From an uncultured Pelagimonas sp. (lineage in GTDB: Bacteria; Pseudomonadota; Alphaproteobacteria; Rhodobacterales; Rhodobacteraceae), in assembly GCA_947499735.1 (NCBI GenBank), contig CANMPP010000001.1:1-64000 (forward strand): a stretch of DNA of 64,000 nt. Reading direction: 5' to 3'. Positions 38,016 to 49,004 of this stretch are shown piece after piece. How positions within the stretch are numbered: the stretch's first letter is position 1; every line of letters starts with the position of its first letter. The notes beneath the pieces are model-generated. The model had not been told where the DNA came from. It did not search any database and was given only the letters and a program-made list of their open reading frames with translations. Both the position numbers and the translations under genes were made by a program.

Positions 38016-39035
38016 ATGCCGGATGGTATTATGGGTGATATAGACGGCTCATCTAACGCGGCGCAAAGCGCGCGGCAGTTTGAGCAAAAAGAGTTGATGC
38101 AGAATATTGCGCGGGGTCAAGACGAAGATCGGGCGCAATCATTTTCGTCAAATCGTGGATTTTTTCAGCGCTTCTGGGACCGGATTTCGACAACGTCGAA
38201 AGATGCATCTCTAGAAGACAATCCTCAAGGGTCAGATACTGTTCATGCTGAACAAGGACTGATGAACCTGTATGATAAACGGGTTGAGGATGTTGCTATC
38301 CCCAAAGCTGAAATCACGGCCATACCCGATACGATCACGCGGGAAGAACTGATTGCGGTTTTCCGCGAAACAGGATTGACGCGTTTGCCTGTCTACGAAG
38401 GCACGCTGGATACGCCAATCGGCATGGCGCATTTGAAAGATTTTGCGCTTTCCTACGGCTTTAACGGTGGCGAGGCAGAATTCCATCTGAAACAAATGTT
38501 GCGCCCTCTATTGTTCGTGCCTCCCTCTATGCCGATCGGTGTTTTGCTGGCCAAAATGCAGACAGAACGGCGTATTATGGCGCTTGTGATCGATGAATAT
38601 GGGGGTGTTGACGGGCTCGTAACCATCGAAGACCTGATTGAGCAGGTCATTGGTGAGATCGAAGACGAACATGATGCCACGGAAGGCCGCAACTGGACCT
38701 GTGAGATGCCGGGATGTTATCTTGCGCTATCACGTACAGAGCTGGACGAGTTCGAGGAAGAAATCGGCCTGGAATTGACGGATCATGAAGACATTGATGG
38801 CGAAGAGATCGATACGCTTGGCGGATTGGTCTTCATGCTTGCCGGCCGTGTTCCCGTACGGGGTGAGGTGGTGCGCCATCCAAATGGCACGGAATTTGAG
38901 GTCATAGATGCAGATCCGAGGCGGATTAAACGTCTAAGGGTTCGACTGCCGCATCCTACGCTTTCGCGTAAAGACGATCTGGTGGAACCTGATCCAGATC
39001 TCATCGAAAACGGGTCTGAGGCACGTGCTGGCTAG
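38016..39035 (+). CDS. corC: CorC/YbeX CBS-domain protein
   Basis: 339 residues with two CBS domains (IPKAEITAIPDTITREELI through LLAKMQTERRIMALVIDEYGG) and a CorC/HlyC C-terminal domain (LGGLVFMLAGRVPVRGE). No membrane segment, so it is the soluble YbeX type. Its end overlaps the lnt start. The role in metal or ribosome homeostasis is not settled. Confidence 0.88.
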   Translation: MPDGIMGDIDGSSNAAQSARQFEQKELMQNIARGQDEDRAQSFSSNRGFFQRFWDRISTTSKDASLEDNPQGSDTVHAEQGLMNLYDKRVEDVAIPKAEITAIPDTITREELIAVFRETGLTRLPVYEGTLDTPIGMAHLKDFALSYGFNGGEAEFHLKQMLRPLLFVPPSMPIGVLLAKMQTERRIMALVIDEYGGVDGLVTIEDLIEQVIGEIEDEHDATEGRNWTCEMPGCYLALSRTELDEFEEEIGLELTDHEDIDGEEIDTLGGLVFMLAGRVPVRGEVVRHPNGTEFEVIDADPRRIKRLRVRLPHPTLSRKDDLVEPDPDLIENGSEARAG

Positions 39036-40587
39036 CGGCGTGTCATCTGTCTTTCGGCGGGCATTACAGAAAACTGGGTTTTCCATGCTATTCGGGGGTG
39101 TTTCAGGGGCGGTTATGGCCTTGGGGCTGCAGCCTTTTGGCCAATGGCACATATCGCTGTTCGGCATATTGGCGGCTTTCCTGCTATTTTCCAGATCGAA
39201 CACTCAGCGGTCATCTGCACTAATGGGTTGGTCCATCGGTGTTGGATATTTCGCGGTCGGGTTAAACTGGATCGTGGAACCATTTATGGTCGAGGCCGAT
39301 GTAACGGGGTGGATGGCGCCTTTTGCATTGTTGCTGATGGCCGGTGGGCTGGCCCTGTTTTGGGGATTGGCCTTTTGGGGTAGTTTTCGCTTTTGCCGAG
39401 GTTCTATTTGGGGATTGGCCGTATTTTGGACGATCGCCGAAATGGCACGTGGTTATGTGCTGACAGGGTTTCCCTGGGCGACTTTGGGCTACATTTGGGC
39501 GGCTGACCACACGATCCAGTGGGTGTCACTTGTCGGGCCATATGGTTTGACCCTGATGACGTGCTGTATGATCGCTGCAGTTGCCAACACGATTTTGTCT
39601 AAGACCGTTGTGCCATCTGTATCGATTGCCACGATCCTTGGGCTGGCATTGGTCGGCGGTGGGCGCGTTTTGTTGCCAGAGGTGCAGGATTTAACCGGTC
39701 AGCCGGTTGTCCGATTGGTGCAACCCAATGCCCCGCAACACGAAAAATGGGCATCTGACAAAATTCCAGTGTTCTTTGATCGGCAGGTCGGTTTTACCAA
39801 TGCGGAGTGGCAATTGGATGCTGAGCCGTCGCTGATTGTTTGGCCTGAAACAGCACTGCCTATGTTGCTGAACCATGCCGAGCAGGCATTTGACATCATA
39901 TCCGAGGCGGCGGGTCCTGCATCAGTTGTTGTGGGAATTCAGCGCGAAGAAAACGGTGACTATTTTAATTCATTGACTGTGCTGAATGGACAGGGGCAGG
40001 TTGAGCATGTTTATGACAAACACCATCTTGTTCCTTTTGGCGAATACATGCCGTTTGCGTGGTTATTTGAAAAATGGAATATCTTGGGTTTGGCCGCGCG
40101 GGCCAGTTCGGCCTATACGCGTGGATCTGGTCCTGATGTGATCGCGTTGGACGGTTTTGGTGTAGCCCTGCCGCTGATTTGTTATGAAGCTGTCTTTCCT
40201 CAGGACGTACATGGTGCAAAGTCCCGGCCGGATCTTTTGTTGCAAGTCACGAATGATGCGTGGTTTGGAAACTGGTCAGGCCCGTATCAACATTTAAGTC
40301 AGGCCCGCATACGTGCCATCGAGCAGGGCGTGCCAATGATCCGCGCTGCAAATACAGGTGTGTCCGCGGTCATTGATGGGGCTGGCCGCATTTTGGCACA
40401 TATACCTTTGAACGAAGCGGGGTTTGTGGATGCTTATGTCCCAGCTCCTCTGCGGTTAACCCTCTATTCACGAACAGGGGATTTTCCGGTGTTCTGCCTA
40501 TTGGTTGCGTTCGCTTTGTTGACAATTTGGAAAGAAACGCGGCCTAACTCATTGACTGTTCGCCTCTCTGCACGTAGCAGGGATTAA
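39025..40587 (+). CDS. lnt: Apolipoprotein N-acyltransferase
   Basis: 520 residues: about six or seven helices then a nitrilase-like domain with the catalytic triad Glu (WPETALPM), Lys ([13 protein letters not shown]) and Cys (LICYEAVFP). It adds the third acyl chain to lipoproteins. GTG 39025 overlaps the corC end by 11 bp. Confidence 0.94.
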   Translation: MLASGVSSVFRRALQKTGFSMLFGGVSGAVMALGLQPFGQWHISLFGILAAFLLFSRSNTQRSSALMGWSIGVGYFAVGLNWIVEPFMVEADVTGWMAPFALLLMAGGLALFWGLAFWGSFRFCRGSIWGLAVFWTIAEMARGYVLTGFPWATLGYIWAADHTIQWVSLVGPYGLTLMTCCMIAAVANTILSKTVVPSVSIATILGLALVGGGRVLLPEVQDLTGQPVVRLVQPNAPQHEKWASDKIPVFFDRQVGFTNAEWQLDAEPSLIVWPETALPMLLNHAEQAFDIISEAAGPASVVVGIQREENGDYFNSLTVLNGQGQVEHVYDKHHLVPFGEYMPFAWLFEKWNILGLAARASSAYTRGSGPDVIALDGFGVALPLICYEAVFPQDVHGAKSRPDLLLQVTNDAWFGNWSGPYQHLSQARIRAIEQGVPMIRAANTGVSAVIDGAGRILAHIPLNEAGFVDAYVPAPLRLTLYSRTGDFPVFCLLVAFALLTIWKETRPNSLTVRLSARSRD

Positions 40588-40595
40588 TCTAACAC

Positions 40596-40639
40596 CGTCA
40601 CAACGGCTTCCTGGCGTGACGGCGAGGTACAATGGAGCA
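40596..40639 (+). promoter_or_regulatory. SAM/SAH-type riboswitch
   Basis: CGTCACAACGGCTTCCTGGC, then GTGACG, a short linker and AATGGAGCA just before metK. The stem GTCAC/GTGAC, the AACGGCTTCCTGG loop and the terminal GGAGCA reproduce the SAM/SAH riboswitch of Rhodobacterales almost letter for letter as I recall it. The pseudoknot would hide the GGAG ribosome site when ligand is bound, shutting off metK translation. Confidence 0.88.
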
Positions 40640-40645
40640 CTTCTC

Positions 40646-41824
40646 ATGTCACGACAGAACTATGTTTTTACTTCGGAATCCGTTTCTGAAGGTCATCCCG
40701 ATAAAGTATGCGATCGCATTTCTGATGCCGTTTTGGATGCTTTTCTGGCTGAAGATCCCCTCGCGCGGGTTGCGTGCGAAACGTTTGCCACGACAAATCG
40801 CGTGGTTATTGGCGGCGAGGTCGGTTTGACCGACCAAAATAAACTGACCGAATATATGGGGCGGATTGATGAAATCGCCCGCAGCTGTATCAAGGATATC
40901 GGCTACGAACAGGATAAGTTTCATCATGAAACTTGTGAAGTCACCAATCTTCTTCACGAACAATCTGCGCATATCGCGCAAGGTGTAACCGGTGAACGCG
41001 GTGACGAAGGTGCTGGTGATCAGGGCATCATGTTCGGCTATGCGACGAATGAAACCGAACACCTAATGCCGGCACCTATCCATTATGCACATGGGATACT
41101 GCGCCGTTTGGCAGAGGTGCGCAAAGACGGTACTGAGCCGCTGTTGCGACCTGATGCCAAATCGCAAATCACAGTGCGCTATGAAGATGGAAAACCTGTG
41201 GGTGTTGAATCCATCGTTCTGTCGACGCAGCATGAAAGCGAAGCGCAAAGCTCGGATGATATTCGTGCAATCGTTGAGCCCTATATTTTGGATGTTTTGC
41301 CCGATGGTTGGGTTTCTGACAAAACAGAATGGTGGGTCAACCCTACCGGAACATTCGTGATTGGTGGCCCTGATGGCGACGCAGGTTTGACAGGGCGCAA
41401 AATCATCGTGGATACATATGGCGGCGCGGCGCCCCATGGTGGTGGCGCATTCTCTGGTAAAGATCCGAGTAAAGTGGATAGGTCTGCGGCTTATGTGTCG
41501 CGTTACTTGGCAAAAAACGTGGTTGCGGCTGGGATGGCTGATCGCTGTACCGTTCAATTGTCTTACGCCATTGGGGTTGCCAAACCCTTGTCCATTTATG
41601 TGGACACACATGGTACCGGGCAAATTGAGGCTGCTGCAATCGAAGCTGCTATCCCCAAAGTGATTGACCTGACGCCTCGGGGCATTCGCACGCATCTGGA
41701 ATTGAACAAACCGATCTACCAGCGCACAGCCGCCTATGGCCATTTTGGTCGTGCTGCTGAAGCCGATGGTGGGTTTTCTTGGGAACGAACAGATTTGGCT
41801 GATGCGTTGAAACGTGCTGTCTAA
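40646..41824 (+). CDS. metK: S-adenosylmethionine synthetase
   Basis: 392 residues from ATG 40646 ([28 protein letters not shown]); an in-frame start at 40616 would run through the riboswitch. [12 protein letters not shown] and [19 protein letters not shown] are the ATP and methionine loops. It makes SAM from methionine and ATP. Riboswitch upstream, strong terminator downstream. Confidence 0.96.
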   Translation: MSRQNYVFTSESVSEGHPDKVCDRISDAVLDAFLAEDPLARVACETFATTNRVVIGGEVGLTDQNKLTEYMGRIDEIARSCIKDIGYEQDKFHHETCEVTNLLHEQSAHIAQGVTGERGDEGAGDQGIMFGYATNETEHLMPAPIHYAHGILRRLAEVRKDGTEPLLRPDAKSQITVRYEDGKPVGVESIVLSTQHESEAQSSDDIRAIVEPYILDVLPDGWVSDKTEWWVNPTGTFVIGGPDGDAGLTGRKIIVDTYGGAAPHGGGAFSGKDPSKVDRSAAYVSRYLAKNVVAAGMADRCTVQLSYAIGVAKPLSIYVDTHGTGQIEAAAIEAAIPKVIDLTPRGIRTHLELNKPIYQRTAAYGHFGRAAEADGGFSWERTDLADALKRAV

Positions 41825-41843
41825 TCGTTAAGACCAAACAAGT

Positions 41844-41877
41844 AAAAAGCCGCTGTATGAAAATACAGCGGCTTTTT
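41844..41877 (+). terminator. Intrinsic terminator of metK
   Basis: AAAAAGCCGCTGTAT-GAAA-ATACAGCGGC then TTTTT. A perfect stem with a GAAA loop and U-tract, 19 bp after the stop; it can also serve the convergent chemotaxis gene. Confidence 0.92.
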
Positions 41878-41894
41878 CATGTCATGTCTTTAGG

Positions 41895-43463
41895 CTAGGC
41901 AACTTTCGGATGGTCAGTTCCCTTGGAAGTGTCCGTTGCCGATGAAGGTTCAATTGTAAAGCTAGAGATCAGGTCTGCCAATTCCGTGGCTTCCCGATTC
42001 AATCGATGACTCGCCCCAGCAGATTCGCTGACCATAGCCGCGTTTTGCTGTGACACTTGGTCTAGCGTCGCAACGCCACCATTGATTTCTTCTAGGCCAG
42101 CAGATTGCTGAGATATGCCTTGGGTGATCTCACTGATCAATGTCGCGATGTCACCGACTTCGCTATTGATCGTTTTTAATGCCGCACCGGTTTGTGATAC
42201 CAGTTCGGCGCCTTTTTCGACTTGTTGCGCGCTGGATTGGATGAGGCTTTTGATTTCCGACGCGGATTCCGCCGATCGTTGTGCCAAACCACGGACCTCT
42301 GATGCGACCACGGCAAAGCCACTACCAGCGCTACCCGCGCGTGCGGCTTCTACGCCTGCATTCAAGGCCAAAAGGTTGGTCTGGAACGCAATATCTTCAA
42401 TCACACCAATGATCTGAGAGATCTGAAGCGAACTTTTTTCGATTTCTGCCATGGCCTCAACCGCGTCCGACACTGTTGCGCTACCGCGTTCTGTGTCCTC
42501 ACGTGCTGATCGCATTCGTGTCTCGGCAGTTCGCGTCTTTTCCACATCTTCACGAATGCGATTGCTGAGATCTTCAAGAGATGCCGTGGCTTCTTCCAGC
42601 GTCGCTGCTTGATGTTCTGTTCTGCGCGACAGGTCATCTGCAGATCTACTGATCTGATTGGCATCGCCGGTAATGCTTTGAGCGACATGCAGGATCTGTT
42701 CGATTGTTGAATGCAGCTTGTTGACCGTTTTGTTAAAATCTTTGCGCAGCGGTTCATGCATCTCTGGAAAGTTTGTTGATATGGCACAGGTTAAATCGCC
42801 ATCCGAGAGAAGAGAAAAGGTTCGCGTTAAAAGGCCAACAACTTCTTCGGATTGTTCCTTTTGCGATTCTGCTTCTTCTTCAGCAATTTCCGCGATTTTT
42901 GCCTGCTCCATAGCGTCTTGACGCTCTTTTTCGACGATGCGTTCAAGCGCGTGTTTGTCGCGAATGCTAAACAACAAGACACCAGTTTCTAGGACAACAA
43001 TCACCGCATGCAGAATGGTGCGCGCCAGATTGCCTTGTACTGATCCATCTGGATAGACGAGCGCGGGCAAAGCAACTGTCATGCTAAGGTGGTGAACTGC
43101 GATCACCCCGGCGGCAAATAAAAGGGCGGGGATATGCTGTAACGTCGCGACGATCGCGATGATTGCAAAATAGAGCATATGCGTGTCAATCTGCCATGGG
43201 TGGCTGGCAAACGCGATTGTAAACAGAACGCAATGTGCAACCAGGCAGAAAGAAATAAGGTAAGGGCCAAAGCCCGCCGGAACTTTTTTGACTGAAAATG
43301 TTAAAGCCAAAAGTGCAAGACTGGCCACGATCAAGACAGGCCATTCATGGTTGTCGATCAAATAACTGGCCAGTGTCGCCCAGGGCGACAAAAGCACACT
43401 CGCCTTTATTTGCAAGCTAAGATCAGGTTCAGGGCGGTTAGTTGGGGATACTAGAGACTGCAT
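41895..43463 (-). CDS. Methyl-accepting chemotaxis protein with a multi-helix membrane sensor
   Basis: 522 residues. An N-terminal block of about six helices (~20-185) without a large periplasmic loop, a coiled linker ([16 protein letters not shown]), a HAMP-like stretch and a signalling hairpin with tip [21 protein letters not shown]. It signals to CheA/CheW; the helix bundle probably senses membrane or redox state, since no exported ligand domain exists. No C-terminal CheR-binding pentapeptide. Expressed with the 102-codon gene just upstream. Confidence 0.88.
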   Translation of the reverse strand: MQSLVSPTNRPEPDLSLQIKASVLLSPWATLASYLIDNHEWPVLIVASLALLALTFSVKKVPAGFGPYLISFCLVAHCVLFTIAFASHPWQIDTHMLYFAIIAIVATLQHIPALLFAAGVIAVHHLSMTVALPALVYPDGSVQGNLARTILHAVIVVLETGVLLFSIRDKHALERIVEKERQDAMEQAKIAEIAEEEAESQKEQSEEVVGLLTRTFSLLSDGDLTCAISTNFPEMHEPLRKDFNKTVNKLHSTIEQILHVAQSITGDANQISRSADDLSRRTEHQAATLEEATASLEDLSNRIREDVEKTRTAETRMRSAREDTERGSATVSDAVEAMAEIEKSSLQISQIIGVIEDIAFQTNLLALNAGVEAARAGSAGSGFAVVASEVRGLAQRSAESASEIKSLIQSSAQQVEKGAELVSQTGAALKTINSEVGDIATLISEITQGISQQSAGLEEINGGVATLDQVSQQNAAMVSESAGASHRLNREATELADLISSFTIEPSSATDTSKGTDHPKVA

Positions 43464-43759
43464 AATTCTGCCAATTTTTTACCATCGAGTACAAACCAAG
43501 CGCCATTCGCTTTGAGATTTTTAACGTCATCGTCATTGACGAGTTGCGTGAACCGACCCAGTGGCGCGGAAACCGGGTATCGGTCATTCAGTTCGGTGCG
43601 TCGCAAGATTTCTCTTGGTGATGGGCCCCAAGGAGATGACACGACAAGCACCAAGTCGCCCACTTTCGAAGGTGTTCTAGGCTGCGTTGCCACGACCGAA
43701 CCAATACTAAGCAAAAGACCAACCAATACGCTGGCTGATACTGACAACAACGAGGACAT
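43451..43759 (-). CDS. Small exported or membrane-anchored protein preceding the MCP gene
   Basis: 102 residues with an N-terminal hydrophobic segment ([20 protein letters not shown]) and a soluble tail ([37 protein letters not shown]). Its end overlaps the MCP start by 13 bp, implying coupling and perhaps a shared sensing task. Family unknown. Confidence 0.6.
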   Translation of the reverse strand: MSSLLSVSASVLVGLLLSIGSVVATQPRTPSKVGDLVLVVSSPWGPSPREILRRTELNDRYPVSAPLGRFTQLVNDDDVKNLKANGAWFVLDGKKLAELCSL

Positions 43760-43944
43760 GTGCCCTAGTAGGAGTTAAGAAACTTAACACTCTGCAAAAT
43801 CCACCGAGTTTAATAGTTAAACTTGGATAAAACTCGATTAGAAGTTTGAGAATTTTCAATCAAAAATATTTATTATTCAGAGGCGGCACTGGGATTTTCC
43901 CTGCTGCATTGTCAGATGGCATCAAGCAGGTTAAATGCGCGGTT

Positions 43945-44658
43945 ATGACGACATCAAACAAACATCCCGGCGCGCCATGGCGCAATTTTTACGGACGCGT
44001 CAAAGGCAAGGGCCTCAAAGCGTCGCAACAAAAGTATCTAGATGAAGATCTGGCTGCTTTGTCGCCGGGTGCCGTGGATTGGGAAGACAATCCTAATCGT
44101 GACGTTCTGGACGTGCAGCGCATGTTTGATGGCAAACCGATCTGGTTGGAAATTGGCTTTGGCGGTGGTGAGCATTTGGTTCATCAGGCGGCGACGTATC
44201 CCGACATTGGCATCATTGGTGCTGAACCATATTTGAACGGTGTGGCCATGCTGTTGGGCAAAATCCGCAAAGCGGGTGTTACGAACCTACGCGTTCATCC
44301 CGGCGATGCACGTAATTTGATGGATGTCTTGCCTGAAGCGTCGGTTGAAAAGGCGTTTCTACTATACCCAGATCCTTGGCCGAAAAAACGCCATCATCGC
44401 CGCCGTTTCGTAACACAGGAACACTTGGCACCTTTATCACGGGTTCTAAAACCCGGCGCTGAATTCCGTGTTGCGACCGATATTCCAGATTATGTGCGCC
44501 AAACTATGATTGAAATCCCGAAAGCGGGTTTTGAATGGCTGGCAGAGCGACCCGGTGATTGGCGCAATCCTTGGGGTGATTGGATTTCGACGCGCTATGA
44601 ACAAAAGGCGCTGCGCGAGGATCGTGCACCTCACTATATGACATTCCGCCGCCTTTAA
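43945..44658 (+). CDS. trmB: tRNA (guanine-N7-)-methyltransferase
   Basis: 237 residues from ATG 43945; the frame upstream is not coding. SAM-binding LEIGFGGGEHL, IGAEPYLNGVAM and the catalytic LLYPDPWPKKRHHRRRFV. It forms m7G46 in tRNA. AroA lies downstream. Confidence 0.93.
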   Translation: MTTSNKHPGAPWRNFYGRVKGKGLKASQQKYLDEDLAALSPGAVDWEDNPNRDVLDVQRMFDGKPIWLEIGFGGGEHLVHQAATYPDIGIIGAEPYLNGVAMLLGKIRKAGVTNLRVHPGDARNLMDVLPEASVEKAFLLYPDPWPKKRHHRRRFVTQEHLAPLSRVLKPGAEFRVATDIPDYVRQTMIEIPKAGFEWLAERPGDWRNPWGDWISTRYEQKALREDRAPHYMTFRRL

Positions 44659-44773
44659 TTATGGTTGTACATATGTGAGAAAAATTCACATAGCTGTTGT
44701 TATTTGGGAACCTATCTAGACGTCTGGCTCTGCGATCAGTATCAACGCCGGGACTCGACAAATGGAGATCCCA

Positions 44774-46120
44774 ATGTCTGCCCATGGCCCAGTAATTCCT
44801 ATGATCTCGCGCAAATCTTCTGGTTTGAACGGAACAGCGCATGTTCCCGGAGATAAATCTATCTCGCACCGGTCACTGATCCTTGGTGCGATGACAAAGG
44901 GAGAAACAAAAGTCACTGGCCTTTTGGAGGGCCAAGACGTTTTGGACACGGCCAAAGCGATGCAGGCCTTTGGTGCACATGTCGAGAAAAAGGGCGAAAC
45001 CTGGCATGTCGAGGGCGTTGGTGTTGGCGCGTTTAAAGAACCTGATCAGGTGATTGATTGCGGCAATTCTGGAACGGGTGTTCGGCTGATCATGGGGGCC
45101 GTTGCGACCTCGCCGATCACGGCGACTTTTACGGGTGATGCCAGCCTGAATTCCCGCCCTATGGCCCGGATTACGGATCCTTTGGCGCTTTTCGGTGCGA
45201 AATCTTACGGTCGTTCAAAAGGTCGATTGCCTTTGACCTTGGTTGGGGCGGCTGGAGCAAAGGGTGTGCGTTACGAATTGCCCATGGCGTCGGCGCAAGT
45301 GAAGTCTGCCGTTTTGCTGGCCGGTCTTGCCGCAGAAGGCGAAACCGTTGTGATTGAAAAAACCGCAACACGCGATCACTCTGAACGGATGCTGAATGGT
45401 TTTGGCGCTTCTGTTGTCACAGAAGTCACAAACGAGGCCCGCATCATTACTCTGCAAGGGCAACCCGAATTTAAGCCTCAAACAATTACCGTGCCCCGCG
45501 ATCCCAGTTCGGCGGCGTTCCCTGTTTGCGCAGCGATCATTACCGAAGGATCAGATATTCTGGTTCCCAATATCGGTCTGAATCCAACGCGTGCGGGGAT
45601 ATTCACCACGCTTAAAGAGATGGGCGCGGACCTGACATATGAAAATATGCGTGAAGAGGGGGGGGAACCGATGGCTGATCTACGTGCCAAATTCTCGCCT
45701 AATCTAAAAGGGATCACTGTCCCAGAGAATCGCGCAGCCTCGATGATCGACGAATACCCGGTTCTGTCTGTTGTTGCGGCCTTTGCTGAGGGCAAAACCC
45801 ATATGCCGGGCGTGCATGAACTGCGCGTTAAAGAAAGCGATCGAATTGATGCGATGGCGCAAGGTCTGCGCGCGGCTGGCATTACGGTTGATGAAGGCGA
45901 AGATTGGTGGACAGTACATGGTCGTGGTTTCGGTGATGTTCCTGGTGGCGCGACCGTTGAAACCTTCCTTGATCACCGTATTGCGATGTCCTTTATGGTT
46001 ATGGGATTGGCATCCGAAAAGCCAATCACCCTTAGCGATGGCGGGCCGATTGCCACATCTTTCCCGATCTTTGAACCTCTGATGGCCGGTCTCGGCGCTG
46101 ATATGGCGCGTTGCACGTAG
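44774..46120 (+). CDS. aroA: EPSP synthase (3-phosphoshikimate 1-carboxyvinyltransferase)
   Basis: 448 residues from ATG 44774 with GGAGAT upstream. Class II (CP4-like) features: [35 protein letters not shown]. In the PEP-site motif [10 protein letters not shown] the residue that is Ala in CP4 is Gly here, the glyphosate-sensitive form in other enzymes. It makes EPSP in the shikimate pathway. Cmk follows. Confidence 0.94.
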   Translation: MSAHGPVIPMISRKSSGLNGTAHVPGDKSISHRSLILGAMTKGETKVTGLLEGQDVLDTAKAMQAFGAHVEKKGETWHVEGVGVGAFKEPDQVIDCGNSGTGVRLIMGAVATSPITATFTGDASLNSRPMARITDPLALFGAKSYGRSKGRLPLTLVGAAGAKGVRYELPMASAQVKSAVLLAGLAAEGETVVIEKTATRDHSERMLNGFGASVVTEVTNEARIITLQGQPEFKPQTITVPRDPSSAAFPVCAAIITEGSDILVPNIGLNPTRAGIFTTLKEMGADLTYENMREEGGEPMADLRAKFSPNLKGITVPENRAASMIDEYPVLSVVAAFAEGKTHMPGVHELRVKESDRIDAMAQGLRAAGITVDEGEDWWTVHGRGFGDVPGGATVETFLDHRIAMSFMVMGLASEKPITLSDGGPIATSFPIFEPLMAGLGADMARCT

Positions 46121-46293
46121 CGCGCTATGCCGTGGTTGAAGAAATAGTCATTGGCACTTTCTTGCTTAGAAAAGTTCATCATTTTTGACGTGGCGTTATG
46201 AATGCTGAAAACTCATGTTGAGCATGGGGTGTCCTTTTGGTTATTTCAAAGCAGGGTGCGAGATGTCGTGCCGCTGTGAAAAAGGAACAGGTT

Positions 46294-46911
46294 TTGGGTT
46301 TCACAATCGCCATTGATGGTCCTGCTGCGGCAGGAAAAGGGACAATTTCGCGTCGTATATGTGCCGAATTTGGCTTTGCCCATTTGGATACAGGTTTGCT
46401 GTATCGTGCTGTTGGGGCCAAAATGCTGACCGGTGCAGCGCCAATCGAGGCTGCACAAACTTTGACAGCTGAAGATCTGGACGGCGATTTGCGTAACGCA
46501 GAAGTGGCTCGTGCAGCATCAAAAGTGGCTTCCATTCCCGAAGTGCGTCAGGCTTTGCTGGATTTTCAGAGGGCGTTTGCGACACGTGCCGGCGGTGCTG
46601 TTTTGGACGGGCGCGATATTGGCACAGTGATCTGTCCAGATGCGCAGGTGAAACTGTTTGTCACAGCCAGTGCTGAGGTGCGTGCTGCGCGTCGGTTGTT
46701 GGAACTGGTCAATGGCGGTGCGGATACTGATTACGAAACCGTTCTGGCAGATGTGAAAGAGCGCGATCACCGGGATGCATCCCGTTCAGATGCGCCGATG
46801 AAACCTGCAGAAGATGCAATTTTGCTGGATACGTCAGATCTCAGCATTGATGAGGCGTTTGCGAAATCCGTCGCCGTCATCCGCGAACGTCAGCAGGGAT
46901 TGCCTGTTTGA
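46294..46911 (+). CDS. cmk: Cytidylate kinase
   Basis: 205 residues if begun at TTG 46294 (AAGGA seven bases upstream), which gives the family start [19 protein letters not shown] 46276 is an alternative and the frame is open further upstream. P-loop as shown, then [15 protein letters not shown] and [16 protein letters not shown]. It phosphorylates CMP and dCMP. The aroA-cmk order is typical, with rpsA further on. Confidence 0.92.
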   Translation: MGFTIAIDGPAAAGKGTISRRICAEFGFAHLDTGLLYRAVGAKMLTGAAPIEAAQTLTAEDLDGDLRNAEVARAASKVASIPEVRQALLDFQRAFATRAGGAVLDGRDIGTVICPDAQVKLFVTASAEVRAARRLLELVNGGADTDYETVLADVKERDHRDASRSDAPMKPAEDAILLDTSDLSIDEAFAKSVAVIRERQQGLPV

Positions 46912-46952
46912 ACATTTAGGCCAAGCAACGGTCAAAAATGCCGCTTGAAGAC

Positions 46953-46967
46953 TGTTATGATATAACA
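46953..46967. promoter_or_regulatory. Third Zur-box-like palindrome
   Basis: TGTTATGATATAACA: the same TGTTAT-N3-ATAACA half-sites as the boxes at 12719 and 14330, ending 12 bp before the DUF6525-like start. Suggests zinc control of that gene. Confidence 0.55.
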
Positions 46968-46979
46968 TATTTTCACGAC

Positions 46980-47237
46980 ATGAAGTCGAACCTGTCCTCA
47001 CCCTTATGTAATCGGCGTTCTAAGGATCCGATGCGAGACTTTGATCGTTTGCCGCCAGAGCTGCGAGCATGGCTTGCGCAGGCTACTTTGCCTTGGTCAC
47101 CCCAATCAGCAAAACGTATTTGGCAAAGGGCCGGTGGTGGGCGTTCCGCATTGGAAAAACTAAGTGCAGCCGAAGCCGCCACATTGCGAAAAGAAATGAA
47201 ACGCAATTTGCACTTGCGCAAAACGATTCGTGCCTAG
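46980..47237 (+). CDS. DUF6525-like small protein
   Basis: 85 residues from ATG 46980. NLSSPLCNRRSKDPMRDFDRL and PELRAWLAQATLPWSPQSAKRIW match my memory of a Rhodobacterales-restricted DUF (6525), then a basic tail. Function unknown. The palindrome at 46953 overlaps its likely promoter. A start at 47031 is possible but would lose conserved residues. Confidence 0.65.
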   Translation: MKSNLSSPLCNRRSKDPMRDFDRLPPELRAWLAQATLPWSPQSAKRIWQRAGGGRSALEKLSAAEAATLRKEMKRNLHLRKTIRA

Positions 47238-47273
47238 ACAGTGGGTCGCCTTTGAAAATTGAAAGGGGCCTCT

Positions 47274-48278
47274 ATGACACATTCTTTGCGACAAATTAGT
47301 ATAGCTGGTAAAACGACATCTTGCCTTGGCGTTGGCGGAATGAGCTTTTCTGACGTGTGGGGTGCGACGACGGATGCAAATTCGATGGCGGTCTTGGATG
47401 CTGCCATTTCTGCTGGTGTCAGACATATTGATACGGCCAATATCTATGGTGCCGGGCGCAGCGAAACCGTCATCGGTCAGTGGTTGAAATCCAACAAGGA
47501 CCTGCGTGATGATCTGTTCATTGCCACAAAGGGCGGTATTACGGCAGACGCGGATGGCAACCGTAAATTTGACAACTCGGCCGACCATCTTGAGGCTGAA
47601 TTGGATGGGTCGCTTAAGCGGCTGGGGTTGGATTACGTTGACCTGTATTATGTCCACCGTAGGGAAGCCGAACGCGAGATTGAAGAGGTCGCTGAAACGC
47701 TGGCGCGTCTGGTGGAAAAGGGCAAAATACGCAGCTTTGGCTTTTCTGAAATTGCCCCAACGTCTTTGTACCGGGCGTCTAAGATCCATCCGGTTGCAGC
47801 GGTGCAATCTGAATATTCCTTGTCTGCGCGGTTTTCCGAACTGGGCCTTGTTCAGGCATGTGCCAAATTAGGGGCCGCCATGGTGGCATTTTCGCCGGTG
47901 GGTCGGTCTTGGCTGACTGAACGCCCAATACCTTATGACCTGGCCAAAGATATGTTCTTTGCGAATGTGAACCCACGCTTTCAGCAGGACAATCATGCAC
48001 GCAACATGCAGGCGACACAGGCGTTCCGTGATCTGGCAGCGCAAGCGGGTGAAAATCCGGCATCCTTGGCCATCGCATGGTTGCTAAGCCAGGGGGATCA
48101 CATCCTGCCGATCCCCGGCACGCGTAGCACAAGCCATTTTGCGCATTTGGTCCGTGGCGCACAGATGGTGTTGGACGCAGACCTAAAGCACGCAATCGAA
48201 GAGGCGTTGCCGTTAGGATGGTGTCACGGCGATCGCTACAGCGTGGCGCAGCGCATTGGGCCGGAAAACTTTTGCTGA
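47274..48278 (+). CDS. Aldo/keto reductase
   Basis: 334 residues, TIM barrel. Tetrad landmarks: DTANIYGAGRSE (Asp, Tyr), ATKGG (Lys), YYVHR (His); NADPH site LPIPGTRSTSHFAHL. It reduces aldehydes or ketones with NADPH; substrate not evident. ATG 47274 follows AAGGGG. Confidence 0.88.
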   Translation: MTHSLRQISIAGKTTSCLGVGGMSFSDVWGATTDANSMAVLDAAISAGVRHIDTANIYGAGRSETVIGQWLKSNKDLRDDLFIATKGGITADADGNRKFDNSADHLEAELDGSLKRLGLDYVDLYYVHRREAEREIEEVAETLARLVEKGKIRSFGFSEIAPTSLYRASKIHPVAAVQSEYSLSARFSELGLVQACAKLGAAMVAFSPVGRSWLTERPIPYDLAKDMFFANVNPRFQQDNHARNMQATQAFRDLAAQAGENPASLAIAWLLSQGDHILPIPGTRSTSHFAHLVRGAQMVLDADLKHAIEEALPLGWCHGDRYSVAQRIGPENFC

Positions 48279-48374
48279 TACGTCACAAATAGGTGTTTTC
48301 AGCCAGAGTGCCTCTTTCAATTTGAACAAAACGGTTTAGGTGCCTGTTTGAGATTCAAAATGATTGAGGCACCT

Positions 48375-49004
48375 ATGCTAAAAGACCTGATGACGTGGCG
48401 CTATGCGACCAAAGTCTATGACCCAACCAAGAAAATTGAGGCCGAGAAACTGGATGCGATCCTCGAATCCATCTCGTTGACACCGACATCCTCTGGTTCG
48501 CAGCCGTTTGAGGTGTTTGTCATCACCAATGCGGAAATACGCAAATCCCTGGGGCTGATGGGCATGAACCAGCAGTTGGCCGAGGATTGTAGCCACATCT
48601 TGGTTTTTGCCAGCTGGGACAATTATACGGCTGAACGCATCGATGGCATTCGTTTGCTGACGGAAGAACAGCGTGGCGGCCCAAATGAATTGGTGACCAA
48701 ATATTACGAAGCATTGAAGGCTGCGTATTTGTCGCGTGATCCATCGGTCAATGCAGATCATACGGCGCGTCAGGCGTATATTGCGATGGGCTTTGCGATG
48801 CTTGCGGCTGCCGAGCAAAAGGTCGATGCGACACCAATGGAAGGTTTCGACCCATCGGTTGCAGATGCTGCGCTGGGCTTGGCAGAAAAAGGACTGAAGT
48901 CTCAGTTCGTTCTGACGCTGGGCTATCGCGGTGAAGGGGATTGGTTGGAAAACCTGCCAAAGGTGCGCAAATCCAACGCCGATATGTTCACCTATATCGA
49001 CTAA
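48375..49004 (+). CDS. NfsB-type nitroreductase
   Basis: 209 residues from ATG 48375 (GAGG upstream). WRYATKVYDPTKKI and PTSSGSQPFEVFVI are the FMN-binding segments, and the late YRGEGDWLENLPKVRKS fits the NfsB group. FMN-dependent NAD(P)H reductase of nitro compounds or quinones. Its stop overlaps the convergent GNAT gene by 4 bp. Confidence 0.88.
   Translation: MLKDLMTWRYATKVYDPTKKIEAEKLDAILESISLTPTSSGSQPFEVFVITNAEIRKSLGLMGMNQQLAEDCSHILVFASWDNYTAERIDGIRLLTEEQRGGPNELVTKYYEALKAAYLSRDPSVNADHTARQAYIAMGFAMLAAAEQKVDATPMEGFDPSVADAALGLAEKGLKSQFVLTLGYRGEGDWLENLPKVRKSNADMFTYID

Noticed and set aside
41063-41743. 226-codon minus-strand frame
   Set aside because: Antisense shadow of metK.
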